From the NCBI GenBank assembly GCA_035644495.1, contig DASQOM010000064.1, positions 1 to 64,000 on the forward strand: 64,000 bases of DNA. The letters run 5' to 3'. The position numbers were made by a program, and so were the translations under genes. Positions 43,077 through 51,836 of the stretch are shown in pieces (position 1 is the stretch's first letter; each line of letters starts with the position of its first letter). Source of the stretch: JACQFK01 sp035644495. GTDB lineage: Bacteria > Planctomycetota > MHYJ01 > JACPRB01. The notes below the pieces were generated by a model that saw only the letters and a program-made list of their open reading frames with translations, was not told where the DNA came from and did no database searches.

Positions 43077-43649
43077 ATGGCCCACCCCATCGTCGATCAC
43101 GAGCTGAGCAGCACGGGCGGGGCCCGCGTGGGGATCCGTCCGACGCCGGCCGGCGAGATCCTGGAGACCCGGGACTCCCGCGGCCAGCTCGTCTTCGAAT
43201 TCAACGCCGCCTCGGGCCGCGCCGTCCTGCACTTCGGCGGCAGCGGCTTGAGACTCCAGGCGGTCGACGGGCGGGTCGAGATCGTCTCCGAGTCGACCAT
43301 CGCCATCCGCTCGGAGGGCGGCATCGAGCTGGAGGGGGCCAGGGGGGTGCGGCTGGCCTGCGGGCCCCATGCCGCGACGGTGACCCCGGAAGGAATCGAC
43401 GTCGACGCGGCGGCAGCCCGCGTCCGCGTGGACGACGCCCGGGTGTCCTGCGGCAAGCTCGAGCAGAAGGTGGACCGCGTCCTGCTCTGGGCCAAGGACG
43501 TCTATCACCGGATCGAAGGGCTGTTGCACACGCGCGCGGGGAGGGTGCGGACGGAGGCCGAGCGTGATCACCTGGTGCAGGCGGAGCGGGCGCGGCTGCA
43601 GGCTGAAGGCGACGTCCATGTCCAGGGCCGTACGGTCAACCTAGGGTGA
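43077..43649 (+). CDS. DUF3540 domain protein
   Basis: 190 residues from ATG 43077 (AAGGAG seven bases upstream); a GTG at 43062 in the same frame overlaps the previous gene. The body is strand-rich and repetitive (G-R-V-E-I-V-S-E-S, G-I-E-L-E-G-A), ending in a helix with R-A-R-L-Q-A-E-G-D-V and V-N-L-G. DUF3540 proteins sit between DUF2169 and DUF4150 genes in T6SS loci; they resemble a short VgrG-like beta-prism, so an adaptor at the spike tip is plausible. No enzymatic motif is visible. Confidence 0.8.
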   Translation: MAHPIVDHELSSTGGARVGIRPTPAGEILETRDSRGQLVFEFNAASGRAVLHFGGSGLRLQAVDGRVEIVSESTIAIRSEGGIELEGARGVRLACGPHAATVTPEGIDVDAAAARVRVDDARVSCGKLEQKVDRVLLWAKDVYHRIEGLLHTRAGRVRTEAERDHLVQAERARLQAEGDVHVQGRTVNLG

Positions 43650-43653
43650 TGCC

Positions 43654-44649
43654 ATGTTTCCTGTAGCCACCAACGGGGGCGGCCAGTTCATGGCCTTCCC
43701 CGACGTCTGCAAGACGCCGACCCCGGCGGGACCGGTCCCGCTTCCCTATCCCAATATGGGCCAGGGATCCGACGGAGAGGGGTCGAAGAAGGTGAAGATC
43801 GACAACAAGGAAACCCTGCGCAAGGGGGACAGCGTCCGCATGACGGCCGGCGACGAGGCGGGCTCGGTGGGCGGCGTCGTCTCGAGCAAGATCAAGGGGA
43901 AGGTCGACATCGTCATGGGCTGGCCTTCGGTGAAGGCGGAGGGCAAGGAGGTCGCCCATCTGCTGGCCTCGTCCGACCACAACGGGTCCAGCCCGGGCAA
44001 TACTGCGGTGCTGGGCAAGTACATCGCGCCCGGTCAGACCAAAGTAAAGGTCATGAAAGTCAAGGGGGTCCGGCGCCGGGTTCACAAGAAGGTGAGGAAG
44101 TATCATCCCTCGCGCGATGCTTCCGGGCAGGATCCGGCGTTCTCCCCGACGCCCCAGATGAAGAAGGACGCCAAAACGGCGGCGAAATCCACCGACGCCA
44201 CAAAGAAGAAGAAGGCCAGCGAGGATCTCGGCGACGGCGGGGCCCAGAACGCGGGCGAGGAGATGGCGAAGCGGGACTATCAGGGGCTGGCCAAGCCTCC
44301 TCAGAGTCCCACCGCCGACAATCCCATATCCTTCGGCGGCCGGAGCACGACGGACGTGGTCACGTTCTGCAAGGACGGGACCATCCTGATCTTCGAGGCG
44401 AAGGGCGGCGCATCGCCGCTCGGCACCGCCATGGCCGGCACCAAGCGCATGCAGCAGGGGACGCCCAAGTATCTCGACGAGATCCTCGATCGCATGGAGA
44501 AGGCGGGCGGCGACAAGAAGGCGGTTGCGGACAAGATCAAGGCACAGATGCAGGCGGACCCGAGCAAGGTGCGGTACTGCGAGGCCCGCACCGAATACGA
44601 CGCCAATGGCGATCCGGCCGACACGGTGATCAAAGAGTTCGACCCGTAG
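43654..44649 (+). CDS. DUF4150 (PAAR-like) protein with PD-(D/E)XK-type nuclease toxin domain
   Basis: 331 residues. Residues 1 to about 130 are the DUF4150 PAAR-like tip (F-P-D-V-C-K-T-P, P-L-P-Y-P-N-M, N-G-S-S-P-G). A Lys-rich linker (about 135-220) leads to a C-terminal domain with Asp234 (T-T-D-V-V) and Glu248-x-Lys250 (F-E-A-K-G-G), the catalytic pattern of PD-(D/E)XK nucleases. Q268-G-T-P-K-Y273 recalls the Q-G-T-x-x-Y motif of REase-type polymorphic toxins. It is predicted to be a DNA- or RNA-cutting T6SS effector. The two genes behind it are candidate immunity genes. Confidence 0.75.
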   Translation: MFPVATNGGGQFMAFPDVCKTPTPAGPVPLPYPNMGQGSDGEGSKKVKIDNKETLRKGDSVRMTAGDEAGSVGGVVSSKIKGKVDIVMGWPSVKAEGKEVAHLLASSDHNGSSPGNTAVLGKYIAPGQTKVKVMKVKGVRRRVHKKVRKYHPSRDASGQDPAFSPTPQMKKDAKTAAKSTDATKKKKASEDLGDGGAQNAGEEMAKRDYQGLAKPPQSPTADNPISFGGRSTTDVVTFCKDGTILIFEAKGGASPLGTAMAGTKRMQQGTPKYLDEILDRMEKAGGDKKAVADKIKAQMQADPSKVRYCEARTEYDANGDPADTVIKEFDP

Positions 44650-44665
44650 GGAGAGAGAGGACGCC

Positions 44666-45439
44666 ATGCCCAGGACACTCGGACACAAGTTCAAGCCGGA
44701 CAGGTTCCAGGATACCTACGATTTCTGGACCCGTCAGCAGGGGGTGCTGTATCCCGGCCGCGCCGAAGCCCGGAAGAAGCAGAACGTCAAGCTGTTCTGG
44801 GGCATCTTCGAAAACGGACTGAAGCTGTTCCGGATCGGCTACCTGCTGGACGAGCCGTTTCCCTCGCTGATCAAGAAGGCCCGCGAGGCCCTGCCGGAAC
44901 TGATTCCGGCGATGGAGCTGGGATATGCGTTCGAGCCCGACAAGATCCAGGATGCGCTGTGCCTGGCGCTGACCGTCCGTCTTCCCAAGATGATCGACTG
45001 GTTGGCCGATCTGCCCCGCGACGCCTATACGGATCCCAGCGTCGAGGTCAGCGGGATCGCCTTTCTCATCACGGAGGCGATCCAGGCCGGCGCGAAGGGG
45101 AACCGGAAGGCGTTTGACGCGGCCGTGAAGAAACTCCGGCCGGCGATGGCTCCCAAGAAGCTCCTGGTGAGCCCGCGCCAGGAGACCGCCATCTACGCTC
45201 CGATCGTGGACCTTCTGGAAGCCGTCTCCGCGGGCGACCCGGCGCAATTCGAGAAGGCCTGGAAGGCCAAGGGCGACGCGTGGAAGAAGACCTACTCGAG
45301 AGCGAGCGAGGCCGGGAACTTCGACGGGATCCTCGACATCACCGCGCTTGGCATTGCCCGTATCGCCGAAGGGTTCGGCATGAAGATTCCGGCCACCCAT
45401 CCCTATGCGCCGCTCGATATTCTCGGAGCCGCCAAGTGA
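44666..45439 (+). CDS. Candidate immunity protein (helical, possibly Imm49-like)
   Basis: 257 residues, almost entirely helical, without signal peptide or membrane segment. It follows the nuclease effector by 16 bp, with GGGAGAGAGAGG before the ATG. The C-terminal pattern (D-I-T-A-L-G-I-A-R-I-A-E-G-F-G) recalls the Imm49 immunity family, but the match is from memory and weak. A cytoplasmic partner directly behind a nuclease toxin is the normal place for its antidote. The stop overlaps the next gene's start. Confidence 0.6.
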   Translation: MPRTLGHKFKPDRFQDTYDFWTRQQGVLYPGRAEARKKQNVKLFWGIFENGLKLFRIGYLLDEPFPSLIKKAREALPELIPAMELGYAFEPDKIQDALCLALTVRLPKMIDWLADLPRDAYTDPSVEVSGIAFLITEAIQAGAKGNRKAFDAAVKKLRPAMAPKKLLVSPRQETAIYAPIVDLLEAVSAGDPAQFEKAWKAKGDAWKKTYSRASEAGNFDGILDITALGIARIAEGFGMKIPATHPYAPLDILGAAK

Positions 45440-46032
45440 GCTCGAGTCTCCGCTTCTTCTCGGTAAGCTGGAAGGAACTCTCCGGCGCCATCGGCAGCCA
45501 CCATCAGGGGCTGTATCGGAAGCTCCTGAAGATCGCGGAACCGATCTTCGAGGAGGTCTACGAGGCGTCGAGTTTCCGGGGAGGTCCTGACCTCGCCGAA
45601 GGCATCGACCGCTGGATCCAGGGGGAGGTCGTGGAAGAAGGACAGACCGGGGTCCGGGTCCAGTCGCTCGGCGACGCGCTCGGCTTCCTCTCGCTGATCC
45701 AGTATTTCGGAAAGGAAGTGGGGAGCCTCGAGCATACCTCTTCATCGTTCGACCAATTCGAGAGATTCCTGCTGGGTCCGGCGACGACGGCGCTCCGGCC
45801 GCCGGTCCCCCTGACGCAGCTCCGGTCGCGTCCGATCCTGGGGGTGGAGAGCGGCCAGGACGCGCTCTGGGGAGGGCTCAGCCGGGAAGAGCTGTCGGCG
45901 CTTGCGTCGCCGCTTTCGGGTGATCCGCCCCAACCCCCCGACCAAGACGACGCCCTCTGGATGGTGCCGCTCTGGGATTCGCTCGGCTCCGCCCTCGATC
46001 TCGGCAAGGACCTGATAACGATTTACGCCTGA
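45436..46032 (+). CDS. Second candidate immunity or accessory protein
   Basis: 198 residues from GTG 45436, overlapping the previous stop (GTGA). Soluble; N-terminal helical part (F-F-S-V-S-W-K-E-L) and an acidic C-terminal part with D-Q-D-D-A-L-W-M-V-P. No family is recognised with confidence. Translational coupling to the likely immunity gene suggests it protects against the same or an earlier effector. It could also be a structural accessory protein. Confidence 0.5.
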   Translation: MSSSLRFFSVSWKELSGAIGSHHQGLYRKLLKIAEPIFEEVYEASSFRGGPDLAEGIDRWIQGEVVEEGQTGVRVQSLGDALGFLSLIQYFGKEVGSLEHTSSSFDQFERFLLGPATTALRPPVPLTQLRSRPILGVESGQDALWGGLSREELSALASPLSGDPPQPPDQDDALWMVPLWDSLGSALDLGKDLITIYA

Positions 46033-46113
46033 CGCAGCCCGTTCTTTGTGGCTGCAACCGGGGTCCGACGCTAAGATGAGCCCGCTCGAGACTGGGAAGG
46101 TGGGAATGTCGCG

Positions 46114-48033
46114 ATGATCCTCAAGACCCGGGAGTCCGTCCTGGAGCGGGTCCGCGGCGGACTCCCCTTCAAGGACGTCATCGTCCTGGACGCCGATCTC
46201 TCCAAGGCCGACCTCCGGAAAGCCAACTTCAGCGAGGGACACTTCCAGAACGTGCTGTTCGAGGGCACCGACCTGACCGGCGCGCTCTTCGTTTCCGCGG
46301 ACCTCCTCAACGTCGCCCTCCGCGGGGCCAATCTCACGGGCGCGGATCTGACGGGCGTCCAGCTGACGGGAACCGATATTTCCGGAACCACCTTGACCCG
46401 CGCCAGCCTCGGAAACCTCGACCTGGCCGGCGTCCTCCTCGGCAGCAAGAATCTCTCCCAGACCCAGTGGGCCTCCTCCAACCTGCGCAGCGCCGACCTC
46501 TCCGGATCCGACCTGACCGGCGCCCAGTTCCGCGGCACCTCGCTTCGCGCCGCGCGGCTCGTCGGCGTGAAGTTCGGGGGCGCCACGATCACCAACGCCG
46601 ACTTCACGGGCGCCGACCTTTCCGACGCCGTCCTCGACCGGTCAACGTTCAGCCAGGTGGACTTCACGAGCGCCAACGCCCCGGGCGCGACCTGGGCCGG
46701 GTCGGTCCTGGACCAGGTGAATTTCCAGGGGGCCGATCTGCACGGAGCCAGATCTTTCCCCAAGGCGCCGAAGGACTGCGTGTTCAATCGCGTCGACCTG
46801 TCCGAGTCCGACCTCTCGGGCTTCGACGCCCCGAAGGTCCGGATGCGGGGCGCGAACCTGACGAGCTGCAACCTGGAGGGGAGCAAGCTTGCGGGTGCGG
46901 ATCTCGTCGAGTCCCGCATGATCGGCGCCGGGCTGACGGGGGCGGACCTGTCGGGCGCGGACCTCAGCCGCGCCGTGCTCGAGGGCGTCCGCCTGAAGAA
47001 GGCGAATCTGAAGGGTGCCACGCTGATGAAGGTCCGTCTCAACCGGGCGATCCTCGAGGACGCCGTGCTCGACGAGGCCAAGCTCTATGAGACGGACCTC
47101 CGCGAGGCGAACGTTCCCTCGATCCCCGGCGGACTCCTCGGCGGGGCAAATATGGCCGGCCTCGATCTGGCCGGCCGCGATTTTTCCGGCGCCGACCTGT
47201 CCAAGGTGGATCTCCGGGGGGCGCGGCTGACCAAGTCGAACCTGTCCGGCACCGACCTGACCGAGGCCATCCTCGCCGGCGCGGTCCTGGACGGCGCGGA
47301 CCTCCAGCAGGCGATGCTGTCCGGCGTCGACCTGACCCGTGTCAAGCTGGCCGGCGCGAACCTGCTCGGCGCGCAGATCGAGCGCTGCAAGCTCGACGAC
47401 GCCGACCTGAGCGGCTGCAAGCTCGAGGGCGCGGACCTCAAGGGGCTCGACCTCAAACGCACGAAGTTCAAGGGCGCCGCCCTGGTGAAATGCGCGATGG
47501 CCGGGTCCGATCTCACCGGCGCCGACCTGTCGGGCTGCGATCTCACCGATGCCGACTTCACCGGCGCGAAGCTGGGCGGGGCGAACCTGAGCCATGCCAG
47601 CCTCAAGGGATGCACCTTCGAAGCGGCCGACCTGATGCAGGCCCGCTTTGAGGAGGCCAGCGGCGTCTCCACGTTCTTCGGGCAGGCGAAGCTGTCCAAG
47701 TCGAATTTCGTCCGCGCCAGGCTCAAGTCGGCCTGCTTCCAGGGCGCCCAGCTGGACGGGGCGGATTTCTCCGGGGTGGCCATGGCGGAAGGCTGGTTCG
47801 TCGAGGCCGATGTCCGCTCGGCGAGGTTTCTCAACGCCCAGCTGACCTTCGCCGACTTTTCCCACGCCAAGATCCAGCAGGCCGACTTTTCGGGCGCGGA
47901 CCTCTCCGGCGCCAATCTGCACGCGACCCTGGAGTCCGAAGCCCGGTTCCAGGGAGCCAACCTGAAACAGGTCCGGCATACGGACCCTGAGCTACTGGAT
48001 GCCGAGTTATGGAAACCACTGAAGCCAAAGTAG
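46114..48033 (+). CDS. Pentapeptide-repeat protein
   Basis: 639 residues, nearly all pentapeptide repeats of the form A-(D/N)-L-x-x or A-x-F-x-x, such as A-N-L-T-G-A-D-L-T-G and G-A-D-L-S-G. The sequence predicts a long right-handed quadrilateral beta-helix, broken by a few loops (near residues 215-225 and 335-345). No other domain is seen. Its C-terminus resembles the end of the DUF2169 pentapeptide protein, suggesting a shared origin. Located between the effector module and the metallopeptidase; perhaps a scaffold or partner of the spike complex. GGGAATGTCGCG precedes the ATG. Confidence 0.85.
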   Translation: MILKTRESVLERVRGGLPFKDVIVLDADLSKADLRKANFSEGHFQNVLFEGTDLTGALFVSADLLNVALRGANLTGADLTGVQLTGTDISGTTLTRASLGNLDLAGVLLGSKNLSQTQWASSNLRSADLSGSDLTGAQFRGTSLRAARLVGVKFGGATITNADFTGADLSDAVLDRSTFSQVDFTSANAPGATWAGSVLDQVNFQGADLHGARSFPKAPKDCVFNRVDLSESDLSGFDAPKVRMRGANLTSCNLEGSKLAGADLVESRMIGAGLTGADLSGADLSRAVLEGVRLKKANLKGATLMKVRLNRAILEDAVLDEAKLYETDLREANVPSIPGGLLGGANMAGLDLAGRDFSGADLSKVDLRGARLTKSNLSGTDLTEAILAGAVLDGADLQQAMLSGVDLTRVKLAGANLLGAQIERCKLDDADLSGCKLEGADLKGLDLKRTKFKGAALVKCAMAGSDLTGADLSGCDLTDADFTGAKLGGANLSHASLKGCTFEAADLMQARFEEASGVSTFFGQAKLSKSNFVRARLKSACFQGAQLDGADFSGVAMAEGWFVEADVRSARFLNAQLTFADFSHAKIQQADFSGADLSGANLHATLESEARFQGANLKQVRHTDPELLDAELWKPLKPK

Positions 48034-48099
48034 TTAAGATTGGGCAAAGACCGGACTGTTGTAACCCGTGGGGCCGTCGGGTCGTCTTATTGTAGTTCC

Positions 48100-48129
48100 T
48101 TGACAGCCCCGAGCGAAGCCGTGAATAAT
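48100..48129 (+). promoter_or_regulatory. Strong sigma-70-type promoter before the M35 peptidase
   Basis: Consensus -35 TTGACA (48100-48105) and AATAAT (48124-48129, five of six) are separated by 18 bp. The predicted start near 48136 gives a leader of about 100 bases. This leader includes a second copy of TGAATAAT (48173-48180) and a 6-bp GC hairpin (48191-48196 with 48201-48206), and ends in GAGGAGG before the ATG. Confidence 0.6.
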
Positions 48130-48239
48130 GAAAACCTCCGGGCCACGAGGAAGGGAAAATCCTGCTGTAGGATGAATAATATAGGCCGGCCGGGGCTGGG
48201 GCCCCGAGACACCGGTCGAGAGATTGAGGAGGCCGCGAC

Positions 48240-48803
48240 ATGTTCAAAGTGAAGGGCGAAGGTCTGTCACCCGCCGAAACGACGGCGATCACCAACATCT
48301 GCTCGAGAGTCGCGGCGGCTGCCGCGCAGGCGGCCAACATGAAGGCCGGGAATCGAGGGAAGTGGTTCGGCACCATGGCCAACTCGGACGTTCTGCTCGG
48401 CAATCTGCGGACGATGGACAAGTACCTCAACAAGCAGTGCACGCAGCTCACGTTCGTCCGAAAGGCCACCGGGCAGATCATCGACTCCGTGAACGCCGAG
48501 GATTCCGATTACGGCCAGGTGCTGCCGAACGTCTTCTCGACGACGGTGGGATTCAAGCAGACCACGAAGCACGTCAGCTCCGGCCTGCGGATCTTCGCGA
48601 TGAACGAGCTGATCCGGGCGATCGCGACGAACGACATCAAGGAGCAGCTCAACTACGTCTATCACGAGGTCAGCCACAAGGTGCTGGACACCATGGATTA
48701 TAAGTACGGGAAGCCGAAGTGCAAGGCCCTCGCCATCAACAACCCCGGCCGCGCGGTGAAGAACGCCGACAACTACGGGTACTTCATCTGCGAGGTGGCG
48801 TAG
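48240..48803 (+). CDS. M35-like (aspzincin) metallopeptidase, candidate T6SS effector
   Basis: 187 residues. Zinc-site motif H142-E143-x-x-H146 followed by Asp153 in L-D-T-M-D-Y-K-Y-G, and the downstream N-A-D-N-Y-G-Y-F motif, fit the deuterolysin/lysine-specific metallo-endopeptidase clan. The protein consists of little besides the catalytic domain and has no signal peptide, so if secreted it would need the T6SS. AGGAGG lies seven bases before the ATG. It lies on its own promoter at the end of the T6SS region; a matching immunity gene is not obvious. Confidence 0.75.
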   Translation: MFKVKGEGLSPAETTAITNICSRVAAAAAQAANMKAGNRGKWFGTMANSDVLLGNLRTMDKYLNKQCTQLTFVRKATGQIIDSVNAEDSDYGQVLPNVFSTTVGFKQTTKHVSSGLRIFAMNELIRAIATNDIKEQLNYVYHEVSHKVLDTMDYKYGKPKCKALAINNPGRAVKNADNYGYFICEVA

Positions 48804-48820
48804 TTCCGGCCTGACCGGAT

Positions 48821-51754
48821 TCAGGGCCCTGGCTGACGGAGTTTTCCACGGACCGAGTCGGCCAGGGCCTTGAAGGCCGCCTCCCCCGCCTTCTGCTGCT
48901 CGAGAACCACGACGAAGGGACCCCGTCTCAGGATTCTGAAGTGGGCGGGATTCCGGCCCTGCTTTTTGCGCGTCTCTTCGAGCAGCGTCCCCCAGGCCGT
49001 CGCCATCGTCTCTTCCTTCAGCTCGTAGACGTCGATCTTCGTCTCGCTCGGATCGACCATCGCCTCCCACCAGCCCTTGACCTCCGACGAGGTCGAGCGG
49101 CCCAGGCGGGGATTCGGGCTGAGCACGGGCGCGCGGTCGAGGTAAAGCGAGCCCTTGGGAAGATCCGCGGTACGGAGCGCAAAGTCCTCCACGGAGGGAG
49201 GCCCGAGGCGCATCTTCCTGCGGAGCACCGGCTCCAGGGCCTCGAGCACCGGCCAGGCGCTCTCCGGCCCGCTCACCCACGCGAGCACCGTGTCCTTGAT
49301 GAGGACGATGTCGCCGGGGTGCGAGGGCTGCTCCCGCCGCAGCTTCTCCACCAGGCCGTAGTCGAAGGTCTGCTGGAACTTGCAGGCGAGCGACACGTCC
49401 TTCCCCTTGATCGTGCAGGCGTAGTTCCTCCGGTCGATCGCCTCGTCGACGATCTCAAATCCGGCGGGCAGGTCCGACGGCTGGAGCCTCGCGGACATCA
49501 GCTGGAGCGGCCGCGGATGGTTGCGGTCCCAGCCGAACTTCTCGCGGACAAAATTCTCGATCGCGTCGAGGGATTCGTCGTCGGGAGCCTCCACGCCCCA
49601 GCACAGGCCGTGGCCGTCCGTCCCCGCTCCGCGCTTCGACAGCGCGTCATTGAACGCGCTGCGGTGCGTGCTGTCCGCGGGCTGGAAGATCACGATCGAC
49701 CCGTGCGGCTTGAGGACGGCCCGCCAGGCGCGCCGGACCTCCGACGCCTGCACGCCCTTGATGGGGATCTGTTTGAGGATGGCGCGGACGTCGGTCTCCA
49801 CGGAGTCGAAGCGGTATCCGTCGGGAAGCTCCGCTTCCACGGGGACGACGCTGTCGAAGGTGTAGTCGTCCGTGCCCATGCAGATCCGGAGTTTTCCGGC
49901 CACCTTCTCGTACGCGCCGATCTGGCGGCCGCGGAGCGCCATCGCCAGGATCGTCCGGCCCGCCACGCAGGACTCCGTCCGCGTCGCGTCCTTGCGGATG
50001 GCCTGGAGGATGGAGGCCTCCTCGGTCTTCGCGCGCGCGGCCGTGTCGTAGAGGGCCGCCACGACGACGATGCCCCCCTTCTGATCCGCGTGGTACATCG
50101 ACTGCTCCGAACCCGCGACCAGCCCCGTCTTCGACAGGACGGAAGGGTTGAGCGATTCGATCATCCAGTCCTCGGGGAGCTCGCCCTTCTCCACCGTCAG
50201 GCTGTCCAGCGGCACGTCGGGCACCAGGGCGGGAAGCCCCAGTTTCTTCTGGAGCATCTCGACGAGCTGCGCGAACGCGTAGCGGTTCTGCGGGTGGATG
50301 GCCCAGGCCAGGACCAGCAGCGGGCCCTTCCGGTGCGTCCACTTGTGCTTCAGCGGCTCGAGCCCGAGGAACGTCTTCTCGATGCGCTCCGCCGCGGGCG
50401 TCTCGATCGCGGCGAAGGCGACCGACCAGCGCCACCAGGCGGCCACGTACCCCTGCTTGATCTCCGAGCGGTCGATGTTCTGAAGCCCGACGCCGTCGAG
50501 ATTCTTGATCAGGATGTCGATGTCGGCCGGATCCTTGACCGGCATGGGGTTGCGCGGGAACTCGGTGCCGGTCTGCTGGTAAACAAAGCCGCCCGGCCGC
50601 TCCTCGGGGGAGAAGTAGAGCTTCGTGAGGTCCACCGCTTCCACGGGAGCGTCGACCTTGACCACCGCCGGCGGCGTCGGGGGCACGATCGCGGGGGGCG
50701 TCGCCGCCGGAGGGCTCTTGAGGAGGGCGACGCCCGCGAGGAGGACGGCCGCCGCGGTGACCACGCCCATGGCGATCATCGGGCGATTGGCGCTCTTCTT
50801 CGCAGGCTTGGGGGTGATCACCGTGGGCATATAAGACTCGGCCGAAGTCCCCACGGTGGTCGCCTTCGTCACGGCGTCCTTGATGTCGCCGGCGTTCTGA
50901 TATCGCCGGTCGGGCGACTTTTCCAGCGCTTTGAGGACGACTTCGTCGAGGCGGACGTCGATCTTGACCATCTTGGAGGGCATCTCGAAGCGGCCGATGG
51001 GCAGCTCGCCGGTCAGCATCTCGTAGAGGACGACGCCGATGGCATAGATGTCGGCGCGGTGGTCGACGGACTTCGGGTTCTCGACCTGCTCCGGCGCCAT
51101 ATAGTGCGGGGTGCCCATGACCATGTTGGTCATGGTCAGGTTGACCGGGGCGTCGGCGCCGACGAGCTTGGCCAGACCGAAGTCGGCGATCTTCACGCGG
51201 CCGCGCTTGTCGAGGAGGATGTTCTCCGGCTTGATGTCGCGATGGACGACGCCTTCGCCGTGGGCATATTCGAGGGCGTCGCAGATCTGCGGGACGATCT
51301 TCAGCCCCTGCTCCGGGGTGAGCTTCCGGTCGCGGAGGATCTGGCGGAGGTTGGTGCCGTCGATGAACTCCATCGCGAAGAAGAAGAAGCCGCCCTCGGC
51401 GCCGAAGTCGTAGACGGCGACGATGTTGGGGTGGCTGAGGGAGCCGAGCGCCTTGGCCTCGCGGATGAAGCGGTTCTGGAAATCGGGGTCGAGGGCCAGC
51501 TTCAGGGGGAGGATCTTGAGGGCGACCATGCGGTCGAGCGCGGGCTGGCGCGCCTTATAGACGACGCCCATGCCGCCCCTGCCCAGCAGTTCGAGGATCT
51601 CCAGCCCGTGGAACGACTGGCCGGTCTTGAGAGGCAGATCTTCAGGCGGGGCGGTGGGTTCCGTCGACTTCTGCGCGAACCCCGCCATGCACTTGGAGCA
51701 GAGGTCCCCGGAAAAGAGGCTGCCGCAGGTGGAGCATTTTTTCATGGTATTCAT
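48821..51754 (-). CDS. Membrane Ser/Thr protein kinase with zinc ribbon
   Basis: 977 residues from ATG 51754 (ATGs at 51769 and 51745 are alternatives). The N-terminal zinc ribbon has C7-x-x-C10 and C19-x-x-C22. The kinase domain (about 45-305) is intact: G-R-G-G-M-G-V-V-Y, V-A-L-K-I, H-R-D-I-K-P-E-N and D-F-G-L-A. One membrane segment at about 325-345 (A-M-G-V-V-T-A-A-A-V-L-L-A-G) is followed by a large C-terminal region of about 600 residues with no named domain, probably the sensor. An ECF-type sigma gene lies 67 bp upstream on the same strand; such pairs are common in planctomycetes and suggest a signalling unit. Confidence 0.9.
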   Translation of the reverse strand: MNTMKKCSTCGSLFSGDLCSKCMAGFAQKSTEPTAPPEDLPLKTGQSFHGLEILELLGRGGMGVVYKARQPALDRMVALKILPLKLALDPDFQNRFIREAKALGSLSHPNIVAVYDFGAEGGFFFFAMEFIDGTNLRQILRDRKLTPEQGLKIVPQICDALEYAHGEGVVHRDIKPENILLDKRGRVKIADFGLAKLVGADAPVNLTMTNMVMGTPHYMAPEQVENPKSVDHRADIYAIGVVLYEMLTGELPIGRFEMPSKMVKIDVRLDEVVLKALEKSPDRRYQNAGDIKDAVTKATTVGTSAESYMPTVITPKPAKKSANRPMIAMGVVTAAAVLLAGVALLKSPPAATPPAIVPPTPPAVVKVDAPVEAVDLTKLYFSPEERPGGFVYQQTGTEFPRNPMPVKDPADIDILIKNLDGVGLQNIDRSEIKQGYVAAWWRWSVAFAAIETPAAERIEKTFLGLEPLKHKWTHRKGPLLVLAWAIHPQNRYAFAQLVEMLQKKLGLPALVPDVPLDSLTVEKGELPEDWMIESLNPSVLSKTGLVAGSEQSMYHADQKGGIVVVAALYDTAARAKTEEASILQAIRKDATRTESCVAGRTILAMALRGRQIGAYEKVAGKLRICMGTDDYTFDSVVPVEAELPDGYRFDSVETDVRAILKQIPIKGVQASEVRRAWRAVLKPHGSIVIFQPADSTHRSAFNDALSKRGAGTDGHGLCWGVEAPDDESLDAIENFVREKFGWDRNHPRPLQLMSARLQPSDLPAGFEIVDEAIDRRNYACTIKGKDVSLACKFQQTFDYGLVEKLRREQPSHPGDIVLIKDTVLAWVSGPESAWPVLEALEPVLRRKMRLGPPSVEDFALRTADLPKGSLYLDRAPVLSPNPRLGRSTSSEVKGWWEAMVDPSETKIDVYELKEETMATAWGTLLEETRKKQGRNPAHFRILRRGPFVVVLEQQKAGEAAFKALADSVRGKLRQPGP

Positions 51755-51836
51755 ATCCCCACCCTGCATAGAAGCCTCTTTTCTCCGTGGTTACATCGAC
51801 GTGATGATATTCCTGCGCCGCAGGATTGTCATCAGT

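Noticed and set aside
46114..48033. Pentapeptide DNA repeats as a possible CRISPR or satellite
   Set aside because: The periodicity is 15 bp, degenerate and in frame, as expected from protein repeats; no conserved spacers.
48040..48252. A 70-codon open frame between the pentapeptide and M35 genes
   Set aside because: It lies across the promoter and leader of the peptidase and has no recognisable protein features.
18008..48803. The whole T6SS as a phage tail or extracellular contractile injection system
   Set aside because: TssJ, TssL and TssM, TssK and ClpV are specific to membrane-anchored T6SS, and no phage head or tail-fibre genes are present.
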